NCBI GenBank assembly: GCA_028343155.1
Contig: JAOLXX010000016.1
Span: forward strand, 1-60,275
Length of the DNA stretch: 60,275 nt
Source of the DNA: Polaribacter sp.
GTDB taxonomy: Bacteria; Bacteroidota; Bacteroidia; Flavobacteriales; Flavobacteriaceae
Direction of reading: 5' to 3'
The notes under the pieces were generated by a model, which worked only from the letters and a program-made list of their open reading frames with translations, searched no databases and was not told the DNA's origin. The stretch's first letter is position 1. Every line of letters starts with the position of its first letter. Of this stretch, positions 38,801 to 45,628 are shown one piece after another. A program made the position numbers and the translations under genes.

Positions 38801-39262
38801 AACCGCATTTTGATTGTTTCCAGAAGTGATTCCTCTTGAGATGAACCCTTTGGTTTGCAAACCCTCAAAGAGCTTTATTTCTGATGCTTTTTTATTGGTT
38901 GTTAAACTGTATAATTTTCCTGTATTTGTCCTATTAGGAAAAATAAATTTTTCATCAAAAGGGGTGTACACTTTGGTAATAAAGTCTGGAAGTCTATAAT
39001 AGGTAACCGTAATTTCAGGATATTTTTTTGAATTAATGCGTAAAATTGCATTGCTAAAATCAATAGCATATTCAGAAGAAGGAAGCGCTTTTAAAGCTGC
39101 ATTGAATACTTTAAAGTTTTGAGGATTTAGAGCAACAGAATCTAATTGAATCGTGTCCTTATCTATTAAAAAAAATCGCTTTCTAAAATCTCTAGATACC
39201 GTTTGAGATTGGATAGAAAATCCAATAAAGAAGAGTATAAAAAAGAGAATTCTTTGAATCAT
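35885..39262 (-). CDS. Very large outer-membrane protein with EF-hand-like loop
   Basis: A 1125-residue exported protein: signal peptide MIQRILFFILFFIGFSIQSQ, then an N-terminal region of about 120 residues (PSSEYAIDFSNAILRINSKK). A long beta-strand-rich body shows repeated K-x-x-x-N/F strands, and the C-terminus SVQLRALF ends in Phe, as in large outer-membrane barrels. Residues 813-826 (DYNNDGVKGFEEFE) match an EF-hand/dockerin-type Ca loop, D-x-N-x-D-G-x-x-x-x-x-E, followed by FQDQADYLRLP. I recall similar long proteins with this loop in Bacteroidota. It is not a SusC/TonB receptor: no plug or TonB box is seen. Monocistronic; function unknown. Confidence 0.72.
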   Translation of the reverse strand: MIQRILFFILFFIGFSIQSQTVSRDFRKRFFLIDKDTIQLDSVALNPQNFKVFNAALKALPSSEYAIDFSNAILRINSKKYPEITVTYYRLPDFITKVYTPFDEKFIFPNRTNTGKLYSLTTNKKASEIKLFEGLQTKGFISRGITSGNNQNAVTNAALDIEISGKLSDKVTLRANIFDTNIPIQENGYSQNITDFDRIFIEMYTDNWRVKAGDIFLKNTKSYFLPLTKQVSGLRVAATLNENLKVAASGAVVRGRFSTYNLTGVEGNQGPYKILGTNNETAILMIQGSEQVYINGIIIERGEEKDYTIDYNLGEISFNTTFPITNDMRIAIDFQYSERNFTRFITYDEASYEGEKFSVAGYFYSENDLKNQPLQQNLTVSQKEILANAGNNRALMVAESAFEDTFDENKILYKKVINGVQEVFEYSNNSADELYTVSFSNVGINQGDYDLDSTIATGNIFSFVGVNQGSYKPIIRLIAPSKSQLFVVQSSYNPSDKTTLHSEVALSNNDANLFSTLDDSQNKALATKVNWQQILIAKKWQLKSNLSHEFVQKNFNSEFGWEPVEFNRDWNILTNNATKSFFQSEFTLENKQNDFVLYRFNHLNYKTIFSGNKHELQSKMKFKNTFFCVNSSFLKNTSTLEDNSFFRAKAKVVQDFNKKWLGAFINFETNTRKNRTTQEFINTSHRFKEYETYFGVGDSTKVFVKFGFNNRNNDSIKSNTFTEINNRKTFYLNSKLIQNKQTDLSVYANYRQTKNKFTNDEKSLNSKLVFNQKLFKNFINLGTTYETSSGNVARQEYIYIKTAPGLGYYTWIDYNNDGVKGFEEFEIAEFQDQADYLRLPKPNIQFIATQRAKLTQSLTLNPSVWSSKKGFQKVLSKFHNQNFLSIENEQERIGNTFNFNPFDFDESKLIGLTFSLRNSVYFNKNLQKYSVTYTYGKNTNKQQFFIGSQENKLQLHQVDFAHKFSSFWLFELLGKNSQNNLETENFNSRNYRINTHEIQPKMSFLYSEKNRFTAFYHFKNKKNQLQDFEQLKQRKFGLEYLYINSKKNQISANVNVFLNDFTGNTNTPVAYQMLSGLQAGKNYTWNVLFNQKLTTFLNLNLNYLGRKSESSKTIHTGSVQLRALF

Positions 39263-39316
39263 AAAAGCGATATATTCTTAACGTAAGAATTACTTTTTTA
39301 ATATTTAAAAATTAAA

Positions 39317-39799
39317 TTAAAAAAGAGTGTGTTGTTTTACAGGATTTTCAAAGGCTAATAACCATTTTTTTCGCCAAATACCGCCAGCATATCCAATTAA
39401 AGAACCATCGGAACCAATTACTCTGTGACAAGGAATAATTATCCAAAGTGGATTTTTCCCATTTGCGACAGCAACGGCTCTTACTGCTTTTACATCTCCA
39501 AAGGACTTACTTTGTTCAAGATAACTTTTTGTTTTTCCGTAAGGAATTTGCAACAATTTCTTCCAAACCTTTTTTTGAAAAGTAGTACCTTTTGGGTTTA
39601 CAGTTAAATTAAAACTAGCTCTTTCTCCATTAAAATATTCTTCCAGTTGCGTTACACAATCCTGTAAAAAAACAGGAACTTCTTTTGAAGTCTCTATGTC
39701 TTCATCTAAAATGGTAACCGCTTGAATTCCGTTTATATCTCCCACAATTTTTGCAGTTCCAATAGGTGTTTTGTAATATGTGATTTGTGTTTCTTGCAT
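39317..39799 (-). CDS. ogt: Methylated-DNA--protein-cysteine methyltransferase
   Basis: A suicide repair enzyme that moves methyl groups from O6-methylguanine to its own Cys. The 160-residue protein has the active-site motif IIPCHRVIGSDG at about 121-132 (Cys in PCHRV), with VRAVAVANGKNP just before it and the DNA-binding helix TTFQKKVWKKLLQIPYGKTK near 69-88. An N-terminal Ogt-like alpha/beta domain lacks Ada zinc Cys residues, so this is the Ogt, not the Ada, form. Its ATG overlaps the tatD stop by one base (TAATG), so a small DNA-repair operon with tatD is likely. Confidence 0.94.
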   Translation of the reverse strand: MQETQITYYKTPIGTAKIVGDINGIQAVTILDEDIETSKEVPVFLQDCVTQLEEYFNGERASFNLTVNPKGTTFQKKVWKKLLQIPYGKTKSYLEQSKSFGDVKAVRAVAVANGKNPLWIIIPCHRVIGSDGSLIGYAGGIWRKKWLLAFENPVKQHTLF

Positions 39800-40563
39800 T
39801 AGCTACCAAAAATATCTTTAGAATTCTGAGTCGTGATGGCTGCAATTTCTTTAAAAGAAACCCCATAAATAGTTACTAATTTATCAATAACATTGGTAAT
39901 ATAAGCACTTTCGTTTCTTTTTCCTCTGTAAGGAGTTGGCGCTAAATAAGGAGCATCTGTTTCTAAAACAATATGTTTTAAGTCAATTTCATGTAAAAAT
40001 TTATCAATCTTACCCTTTTTTAAAGTAGCAACACCGCCAATACCTAGCTTCATATTGTAAGAAATGGCTTTTTCTGCTTGCACTAAAGTTCCTGTAAAAC
40101 AATGGAAAATTCCTTTTAGATCAGCGCCTTTTTCAGCTTCTAATATTTCAAATATTTCATCAAAAGCAGCTCTACAATGAATATTTATGGGAAGCTTTTT
40201 TTCTTTTGCCCATTGAATCTGAACGCTAAAAGCTTCTTGTTGTTGTGCTAGAAAAGTTTTGTCCCAGTATAAATCAATACCAATTTCTCCAATAGCGTAA
40301 AAGTCTTTTTTATCAATCCATTCTTTGACATGTGCCAATTCTTCTAAATAATTTTCTTTTACAGAAGTGGGGTGCAAACCCATCATTAAAAAAACATCTT
40401 CCGGAAAATTTTTCTCTAGTTTCAGCATACTTTCTGTGTAAGAAGCATCGATGGCAGGAATAAAAAAACGTGAAACACCCGCGTCTTTAGCGCGCTGAAT
40501 CATTGCTGCTTGGTCTTCACTAAACTGGCTCGAATATAAATGTGTGTGCGTGTCTGTAATCAT
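39799..40563 (-). CDS. tatD: TatD family metal-dependent hydrolase (DNase)
   Basis: A 254-residue TIM-barrel amidohydrolase-type nuclease. Metal ligands are in ITDTHTHLY at about 2-10 (HxH), GEIGIDLYW near 92-100 (Glu), INIHCRAAFDE near 126-136 (His), FHCFTGT near 152-158 (His) and ETDAPYLAP near 201-209 (Asp). TatD enzymes are 3'-5' DNases with roles in repair of oxidised or abasic ends. The stop overlaps the ogt start by one base. It diverges from the DEAD-box helicase gene across a 215-base spacer that holds an imperfect inverted repeat. Confidence 0.95.
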   Translation of the reverse strand: MITDTHTHLYSSQFSEDQAAMIQRAKDAGVSRFFIPAIDASYTESMLKLEKNFPEDVFLMMGLHPTSVKENYLEELAHVKEWIDKKDFYAIGEIGIDLYWDKTFLAQQQEAFSVQIQWAKEKKLPINIHCRAAFDEIFEILEAEKGADLKGIFHCFTGTLVQAEKAISYNMKLGIGGVATLKKGKIDKFLHEIDLKHIVLETDAPYLAPTPYRGKRNESAYITNVIDKLVTIYGVSFKEIAAITTQNSKDIFGS

Positions 40564-40610
40564 TTACTAAAAATTTCTAATGCAAAACTAAGCAATAAAT
40601 GTGTGGGTTT

Positions 40611-40744
40611 TACCACAAAGATACACAGAGAATCACACAGCATTTCGGAACGATTTGCAGAAGAAAACGGCCGCTTTCTCTCTGTTATTTCAGCAAGTTA
40701 CTTCTCTTTGTGAATCGCTCATCACCTCTGTTTATCTGTGTAAG
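40611..40744. repeat. Imperfect inverted repeat between tatD and the DEAD-box gene
   Basis: The left arm (TACCACAAAGATACACAGAG at 40611-40630, then AATCACACAG) is mirrored by the right arm, whose complement reads CACAGATAAACAGAGG, then GATTCACAAAGAG. The arms lie about 75 bases apart. I recall ACCACAAAGATACACAGAG-type sequences as interspersed repeats in Flavobacteriaceae. It is less AT-rich than typical spacers here. Confidence 0.5.
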
Positions 40745-40773
40745 ATTATCAAGTTAAAGAATTTTATAAAACG

Positions 40774-40781
40774 TACCTTTG
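40774..40781 (+). promoter_or_regulatory. -7 box TACCTTTG that fixes the DEAD-box gene start
   Basis: A perfect TAnnTTTG match ending 15 bases before the ATG at 40797. An in-frame upstream start at 40779 would lie inside the promoter and is therefore rejected. Leader of roughly ten bases. Confidence 0.65.
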
Positions 40782-40796
40782 CAAAAAATATTTAGA

Positions 40797-42149
40797 ATGA
40801 CTTTTGAAGATTTAGGAATTTCTACTCAATTGCAATATGGTATTGACGACTTGGGTTTTATCAACCCAACTCCAATACAAGAACAAGCATTTTCTGTTGT
40901 AAGATCTGGGAAAGATATTGTGGGAATTGCGCAAACAGGTACTGGGAAAACCTTTGCGTACATGCTACCTATTTTGCAAGATTTACGTTTTTCTAAGCAA
41001 AAACACCCGAGAGTGTTGGTGCTGGTTCCAACGCGTGAATTGGTTTTGCAAGTAGTAGATGAAATAGAAAAACTATCAAAATATATCAATACACGTGTTT
41101 TAGGTGTCTATGGTGGATCCAACATCAACACACAGAAACAAGCTATTTTACAGGGACAAGATATTATTGTAGCAACTCCGGGTCGTTTATACGATTTGGC
41201 TTTGAGCAACGCTTTAAAGCTAAAATCTATTCAGAAATTAGTGATCGACGAAGTGGATGTAATGTTAGATTTAGGATTTCGTTTTCAATTGATGAATATT
41301 TTTGATGTGCTTCCTGAAAGAAGACAAAACGTATTATTTTCTGCAACCATGACAGAAAGTGTCGCTATTTTAATTGACGATTTTTTCAAAGATCCGATCA
41401 AAATTTCGGTGGCACTTAGTGGAACTCCACTAGATAATATTGAACAAACTTCTTATCGTACTCCGAACTTCTTCACCAAAGTAAATTTATTACATCATTT
41501 GCTAGCAGACAAAGAAGCCTTTCATAAAGTACTAATCTTTGTTGGTTTTAAAAGAACTGCAGATTTGTTATTTAAACATTTACAGGGACTATTTAATGAC
41601 GAAATGTGTGTCATTCACTCTAACAAAACACAAAATTATAGAATTCGTTCAATCAGACAGTTTGATGAAGGAAAAAATCGAATTTTATTAGCGACAGATG
41701 TCATGGCGCGTGGGTTAGATTTCAATAAAGTTTCTCACGTAATCAATTTTGATACGCCCGATTTTCCAGAAAACTATATGCACCGAATTGGTAGAACAGG
41801 TCGTGCAGAAAAAGCGGGAAAAACAATTTTATTTTCAACAGAAAAAGAGCAAGAAGCAAAAGATAGCATTCAAGATTTGATGGATTATAAAATTCCGGTT
41901 TTGGAGCTTCCTGAAGGGGTTGAAATTTCTACACTATTAACAGAAGATGAACGCCCAAAAGAGGACCAAGGGATTTCTAAAAACAGAACTTCTCTAGAAT
42001 ATGTTCCTGGACCCGCCTTTCATGAAAAGAGTGAGAAAAACAGCCAAGTGAATCGAGGAGGATCCTATCGAAGAGAAATTGCGCTTAAATATAAGAAGCC
42101 AAAAACGAGAGGAGATAAAAATTACAACAAACGAAATAAGAAGAAATAA
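40797..42149 (+). CDS. DEAD-box ATP-dependent RNA helicase
   Basis: A 450-residue superfamily 2 helicase that remodels RNA, in bacteria usually for ribosome assembly or mRNA decay. Motifs in order: Q motif FINPTPIQEQAF near 21-32, Walker A AQTGTGKTFAY near 46-56, motif Ia VPTREL, a variant DEAD box DEVD (VIDEVDVML near 147-155), motif III SATM near 182-185, HSNKTQ near 268-273, and motif VI HRIGRTGRAEKAG near 325-337. The last 50 residues are a basic tail (RREIALKYKKPKTRGDKNYN) that should bind RNA. Note DEVD for DEAD, which is tolerated in the family. The next small gene follows by two bases. Confidence 0.94.
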   Translation: MTFEDLGISTQLQYGIDDLGFINPTPIQEQAFSVVRSGKDIVGIAQTGTGKTFAYMLPILQDLRFSKQKHPRVLVLVPTRELVLQVVDEIEKLSKYINTRVLGVYGGSNINTQKQAILQGQDIIVATPGRLYDLALSNALKLKSIQKLVIDEVDVMLDLGFRFQLMNIFDVLPERRQNVLFSATMTESVAILIDDFFKDPIKISVALSGTPLDNIEQTSYRTPNFFTKVNLLHHLLADKEAFHKVLIFVGFKRTADLLFKHLQGLFNDEMCVIHSNKTQNYRIRSIRQFDEGKNRILLATDVMARGLDFNKVSHVINFDTPDFPENYMHRIGRTGRAEKAGKTILFSTEKEQEAKDSIQDLMDYKIPVLELPEGVEISTLLTEDERPKEDQGISKNRTSLEYVPGPAFHEKSEKNSQVNRGGSYRREIALKYKKPKTRGDKNYNKRNKKK

Positions 42150-42151
42150 GT

Positions 42152-42517
42152 ATGCAAATTTTAACAGCACAAGAATTGCATAATTTAGCAATGAATATTG
42201 TGGGAGAAAGACTCACAAAAATGGGCTATGAGTTTCAAGCAATAAATAGCCAGTTAAAAAGACATCCTCAATTTGTATTATTTAAGAAAGGCGCACCTAC
42301 TATTTTTGTATTGGTAAAAGTTTCTAATAATCTTCAGAACCCCAATGAATATGATGTTGTTTGGATGGAAACTTTTAAAAATCATGCCAAAAAACAACAT
42401 GCCAAAGTTTGGTTTGCTGGCGTAGGAATTGCCAACGCAGAAAGTATTGAAAACCCTGTATTTAAAGACCAACCTTATTATGTGGCTTTCGAAGATTTTA
42501 TAAAGATTTTAGCGTAG
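42152..42517 (+). CDS. Small conserved hypothetical protein after the DEAD-box gene
   Basis: A 121-residue cytoplasmic protein, probably alpha/beta (LHNLAMNIVGERLTKMGYEF, HPQFVLFKKGAPTIFVLVKV, AKVWFAGVGIANAES). The pattern of beta strands with FVLFKKG and IFVLVKV recalls small nuclease-like or YraN-like folds, but no catalytic motif is clear. Homologues in flavobacteria are, I believe, sometimes labelled as NqrF subunits. Nothing here supports that: there is no ferredoxin or flavin domain. It lies two bases after the helicase stop, so it is co-transcribed. Confidence 0.72.
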   Translation: MQILTAQELHNLAMNIVGERLTKMGYEFQAINSQLKRHPQFVLFKKGAPTIFVLVKVSNNLQNPNEYDVVWMETFKNHAKKQHAKVWFAGVGIANAESIENPVFKDQPYYVAFEDFIKILA

Positions 42518-42622
42518 AAAACACCTAATCAACTTTTGGTTTTAAAATGTTCTAGAGCATCCTCTTAAAAACTGTTTACAATGTCAACATTTCTTTGAAA
42601 CTAATCTTTTATTCCCCGCTAT

Positions 42623-42644
42623 CGCTCGTTTGTAACGAGTGCCG
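42623..42644 (+). repeat. REP-like hairpin, left inverted copy
   Basis: CGCTCGTTTGTAACGAGTGC followed by CG. Its core CTCGTT-TGT-AACGAG is a perfect 6-bp hairpin. The same 22 bases occur in inverted orientation at 43212-43233, and similarity extends outward to a CCCC run (42614). Confidence 0.88.
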
Positions 42645-42654
42645 TACCTGTTTA

Positions 42655-43074
42655 TCAACCAAAAAAATCAATAGCATCAGTTACAAAACCACTTACTATT
42701 GGATTTTTATGGATATAATTTATTTTTTGTTTAATAAATTTTTCACTCCACAACTCAATTGGATTATTATGATGTTGCCAAAATTGATATTTAGATATAT
42801 TGGCTTGTTTGTTTCCTGCTCTTTTAGAAATCCAGAGTAACCATTCTTTTCTACTTTCTTATGGATTTTTCTCAATAGCTTCTATGACTTTTTTAGATGA
42901 ATGCCTTTTAAAATCTCTTAATAACTTCATTAGCTGTTCATTCTTACTTCTAAATATAAAATGAATATGACTTGGCATAAAACAATAGCAATACATCTCC
43001 ATATCTTTTTCGCTTCTAAAATAATTTAGACTATCTGCCCAACACATCAAAATAAATTTGCCTTGTAAAAACAT
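42655..43074 (-). pseudogene. REP-associated tyrosine transposase (RAYT, Y1_Tnp) remnant
   Basis: The minus strand reads as the central and C-terminal part of an IS200-like Y1 transposase: MEMYCYCFMPSHIHFIFRSK (His-x-His of the HUH site), LLRDFKRHSSKKVIEAIEKN, a TAA stop at 42857-42859 where the family has Gln (NPQESRKEW), then ESRKEWLLWISKRAGNKQ, KYQFWQHHNNPIELWSEKF and KINYIHKNPIVSGFVTDAID, ending prematurely in FFG and TGA. The first 40-60 residues and the C-terminal WKYSSARN-type block are missing, so it is truncated at both ends and interrupted. Only the 71-residue piece 42859-43074 is open. It lies inside inverted REP hairpins. Confidence 0.85.
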
Positions 43075-43211
43075 CTATTCAATTTACAGTTGCAAAACTT
43101 ACAAATTAGAGTCCTACTTTATTGTGAAACTCGTACTTTCTACTCATTGAAATACTAAAATATTAAAAAACACACCTGATTGCATCGTTTTTTTAGAGTT
43201 CTTATCGTTGT

Positions 43212-43233
43212 CGGCACTCGTTACAAACGAGCG
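43212..43233 (-). repeat. REP-like hairpin, right inverted copy
   Basis: CGGCACTCGTTACAAACGAG followed by CG, the exact reverse complement of 42623-42644. Together the copies frame a roughly 630-base unit containing the RAYT remnant. Confidence 0.88.
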
Positions 43234-43312
43234 CTATTGGGGGAAACAGTAAATACAAATCAATTAACCCTTTTCTGCTAATCCCTTATATCGAACTCAG
43301 GCTATAAAATAC

Positions 43313-43346
43313 AAAACCCCGCAACTTAAAAGTTGCGGGGTTTTTT
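43313..43346 (-). terminator. Terminator after RNase G/E gene
   Basis: A perfect 15-bp stem, AAAACCCCGCAACTT with AAGTTGCGGGGTTTT, a two-base loop and T-rich ends on both strands. It lies 34 bases past the rng stop. Confidence 0.94.
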
Positions 43347-43379
43347 GATAAAAAATTATTGCCTATTGTCGTCTAAAAA

Positions 43380-44909
43380 TTAATCTCTTGGAGATTTAAA
43401 TCTATAATACAAGTATGTGTAAGCGTCACGAGGTATAATTGTAATCCACTTTTTGTGTTTTAAATACCATTTAAAACGAATAGAACTCATTCCTTTTGTT
43501 AGATAAGCTGCAATAAAAGGGTGTACATGTAATTGTACCTTTTTATTTTTAGAGTTTGACATAAATTTCTCTAAATCTGCTTCCAATTTGTCTAATAAAA
43601 CAATGGGTGCTTCTACTTCTCCATTTTTATTTGGGTTGGCTTCGGTAGTTTTTATACTCAACTCGGGTCTTACCCGTTGTCTTGTAATTTGTACCAAACC
43701 AAATTTACTTGGAGGTAATATTTTGTGCTTTGTCCTATCAAAAGCCATTTGCTCTTTTAGATGCTGATACAGTTTATTTCTGTTTTCAGCTTTGTGCATA
43801 TCAATAAAATCTACAACGATAATTCCGCCCATATCACGCAGTTGTAACTGGCGTGCTACTTCGGTCGCTGAAATTAGATTTACTTCTAATGCAGTATCTT
43901 CTTGAGAACCTGCTTTGTTAGAACGATTTCCACTATTCACGTCAATAACGTGTAAAGCTTCTGTGTGCTCTATCACGAGATAGGCACCTCTACTCATAGA
44001 AACTGTTTTTCCAAAGGATGTTTTAATTTGTCTTTCGATTCCGTATTTTTCAAAAATAGGGGTTTGAGAAGTGTGCAATTTTACAATCTTCTCCTTTTCA
44101 GGATAAATCTCTTGCAAATATTCTCTTATCTCTAGTTCCAAAGTTTCATCATTGGTAACAATACTTGTAAACGACTCGTTCATTACATCTCTTAATATAG
44201 AGGAAGCTCTGTTTAATTCGCTTAAAATTTTTGTTGGGGTATTTGTGTTGGGTATTCTTTTACACATCGTCTTCCAACGTTCTAATGAGTTTTGCAAATC
44301 TTTATCTAGTTCTGCTACTTTTTTGCCTTGGGCAACAGTTCTTAAAATAACACCAAACCCTTTTGGCTTAATGCTCTTTGCTAATCTTTTTAAACGTTCT
44401 TTTTCTTTTGGGTCTTCTATTTTCTGAGACACCGAAACTCGGTTAGAAAAAGGAACTAAAACCAAAAATCTACCTGCAATGGACAACTCAGAATTTAATC
44501 GAGGCCCTTTTGTAGAAATAGGTTCTTTTACAATTTGCACTAATAGGTTTTGTCCTGTTTTTAGTACTTTGTTAATACTACCGTCTTTGTGAATGTCTTC
44601 TTCCTTTCGGAAATTCTTTAAAGTGAATTCTTTATACTTACCTGTGCTTACTTTCTTAATGAATGCATTTAATGAGTTTACTTGCGCGCCTAAATCATGA
44701 TAATGTAAAAACCCATCTTTTGGGTACCCTACATTTACAAAGGCGGCATTTAAACCAGTTAAAACTTTTCCAATTTTGGCTAAAAAAATATCGCCAACAG
44801 AGAATTTGTTGTCACTTGTTTCATTATTTAATTCAATAAGTTTTCCATCTCTTAACAAGGCAAAATCAATATCAGATGAATTGGAACGAATTATTAATTC
44901 TGTTTTCAT
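43380..44909 (-). CDS. rng: Ribonuclease E/G family endoribonuclease
   Basis: A 509-residue RNase G-size enzyme that cleaves single-stranded RNA in mRNA decay and rRNA maturation. The S1 domain is near 37-130 (VGDIFLAKIGKVLTGLNAAF, GYPKDGFLHYHDLG). The 5'-sensor region follows, and the DNase I-like catalytic domain has the metal-binding Asp residues in HVIDVNSGNRSNKAG near 321-335 and GGIIVVDFIDMHKAENRNK near 362-380. The Zn-link Cys pair of E. coli RNase E (CPxCxG) is absent from the expected place. The C-terminal scaffold of RNase E is lacking, so rng is the right name. Its leader holds three stem-loops. It follows the HU and small basic-peptide genes on the same strand. Confidence 0.94.
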   Translation of the reverse strand: MKTELIIRSNSSDIDFALLRDGKLIELNNETSDNKFSVGDIFLAKIGKVLTGLNAAFVNVGYPKDGFLHYHDLGAQVNSLNAFIKKVSTGKYKEFTLKNFRKEEDIHKDGSINKVLKTGQNLLVQIVKEPISTKGPRLNSELSIAGRFLVLVPFSNRVSVSQKIEDPKEKERLKRLAKSIKPKGFGVILRTVAQGKKVAELDKDLQNSLERWKTMCKRIPNTNTPTKILSELNRASSILRDVMNESFTSIVTNDETLELEIREYLQEIYPEKEKIVKLHTSQTPIFEKYGIERQIKTSFGKTVSMSRGAYLVIEHTEALHVIDVNSGNRSNKAGSQEDTALEVNLISATEVARQLQLRDMGGIIVVDFIDMHKAENRNKLYQHLKEQMAFDRTKHKILPPSKFGLVQITRQRVRPELSIKTTEANPNKNGEVEAPIVLLDKLEADLEKFMSNSKNKKVQLHVHPFIAAYLTKGMSSIRFKWYLKHKKWITIIPRDAYTYLYYRFKSPRD

Positions 44910-44927
44910 ACTGAACTGGTTTTAGCA

Positions 44928-44999
44928 CTACACATCATTGTGTAGATGGGGTTATTATTTTCAGGTATTTTTAATACCGTACGAGGTTAGTTTAACCTC
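44928..44999 (-). promoter_or_regulatory. Three consecutive stem-loops in the rng leader
   Basis: Three perfect hairpins: CTACACA/TGTGTAG (44928-44945, loop of four), GGTATT/AATACC (44964-44978, loop of three) and GAGGTTA/TAACCTC (44983-44999, loop of three). All lie within 90 bases upstream of the rng ATG and none carries a T-tract. RNase E of E. coli feeds back on its own 5' UTR hairpins. The same may apply here (inference). Confidence 0.65.
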
Positions 45000-45057
45000 T
45001 TATGTCAATGAACTTTTTGTCTTTCGCTAAACTATTAACGAAAAAGTAAGCAAAAAC

Positions 45058-45147
45058 TTACTTTTTCTTATGTCTATTTGCTCTTGCTCTTTTCTTTCTT
45101 TTGTGTGTAGAGATTTTTGCTCTCTTTCTTTTTTTACCACTTGGCAT
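45058..45147 (-). CDS. 29-residue highly basic peptide between HU and rng
   Basis: A short ORF starting MPSGKKRKRAKISTHKRKKR and ending ARANRHKKK, with about half its residues Lys/Arg and three His. The ATG is at 45147 and the TAA at 45058-45060. Sequences of this kind (MPxGKKRKRHKxATHKRKKR) recur in Bacteroidota beside rng and HU genes, as I recall, so it is likely real and possibly a ribosome- or nucleic-acid-binding peptide. It lies 49 bases after HU and 148 bases before rng. No acidic or hydrophobic residues break the pattern. The function is not established from this sequence. Confidence 0.8.
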   Translation of the reverse strand: MPSGKKRKRAKISTHKRKKRARANRHKKK

Positions 45148-45196
45148 AATGCTCTGTTGTTTTTTTAAACCTTATTGGGTTTAGATTAATATTTTG

Positions 45197-45487
45197 TTAT
45201 TTAACGGCTACTTTGCTTTTTACTCCTTCAGTAAAAGTTTTAGCGGGTTTAAAAGCTGGAATGTTGTGTGCTGGAATCTTAATCGTTGTATTCTTAGAAA
45301 TATTCCTACCCGTTTTCTCTGCTCTTGTTTTGATAATAAAACTACCAAAACCTCTTAAATAAACGTTCTCTCCACTTTCTAAGGCATCTTTAACTTCAGT
45401 CATGAATGCTTCAACAGTTGCTAATACATCTGTTTTTTCAATTCCTGATTTATCTGAAATTTTTGATATGATATCTGCTTTCGTCAT
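45197..45487 (-). CDS. HU/IHF family DNA-binding protein
   Basis: A 96-residue nucleoid protein that bends DNA as a dimer. It has the HU fold: helices MTKADIISKISDKSGIEKTD and VLATVEAFMTEVKDALESGE, the saddle strand VYLRGFGSFIIKTRAEKTGR near 42-61, the DNA-contacting arm NISKNTTIKIPAHNIPAFKP near 62-81, and the final helix segment KTFTEGVK. IPA-type sequence in the arm (with Pro at the intercalation position) fits HU/IHF. It begins the HU-basic peptide-rng group behind a good promoter and diverges from mutY. Confidence 0.95.
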   Translation of the reverse strand: MTKADIISKISDKSGIEKTDVLATVEAFMTEVKDALESGENVYLRGFGSFIIKTRAEKTGRNISKNTTIKIPAHNIPAFKPAKTFTEGVKSKVAVK

Positions 45488-45537
45488 GTCTCTATTTTTA
45501 CTATATTTTTATTAAATTACTTCTAAAAATGCGGATG

Positions 45538-45565
45538 CAAATATATGATAATTAATCAACTCCAA
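45538..45565 (-). promoter_or_regulatory. Promoter of the HU gene
   Basis: On the minus strand TTG (45565 to 45563), a 17-base spacer, then TATATTTG (45545 to 45538), 51 bases before the HU ATG. A full consensus match. Confidence 0.75.
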
Positions 45566-45628
45566 AAACATTAACAACTAAAATTATGTGAATTTTATAA
45601 TGTAATATTGCAAATCTATTTTTAAATA

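Noticed and set aside
42152..42517. Possible NqrF (Na+-NADH quinone reductase subunit F) label
   Set aside because: The 121-residue protein has no ferredoxin Cys cluster, FAD or NADH domain, so that name would be wrong.
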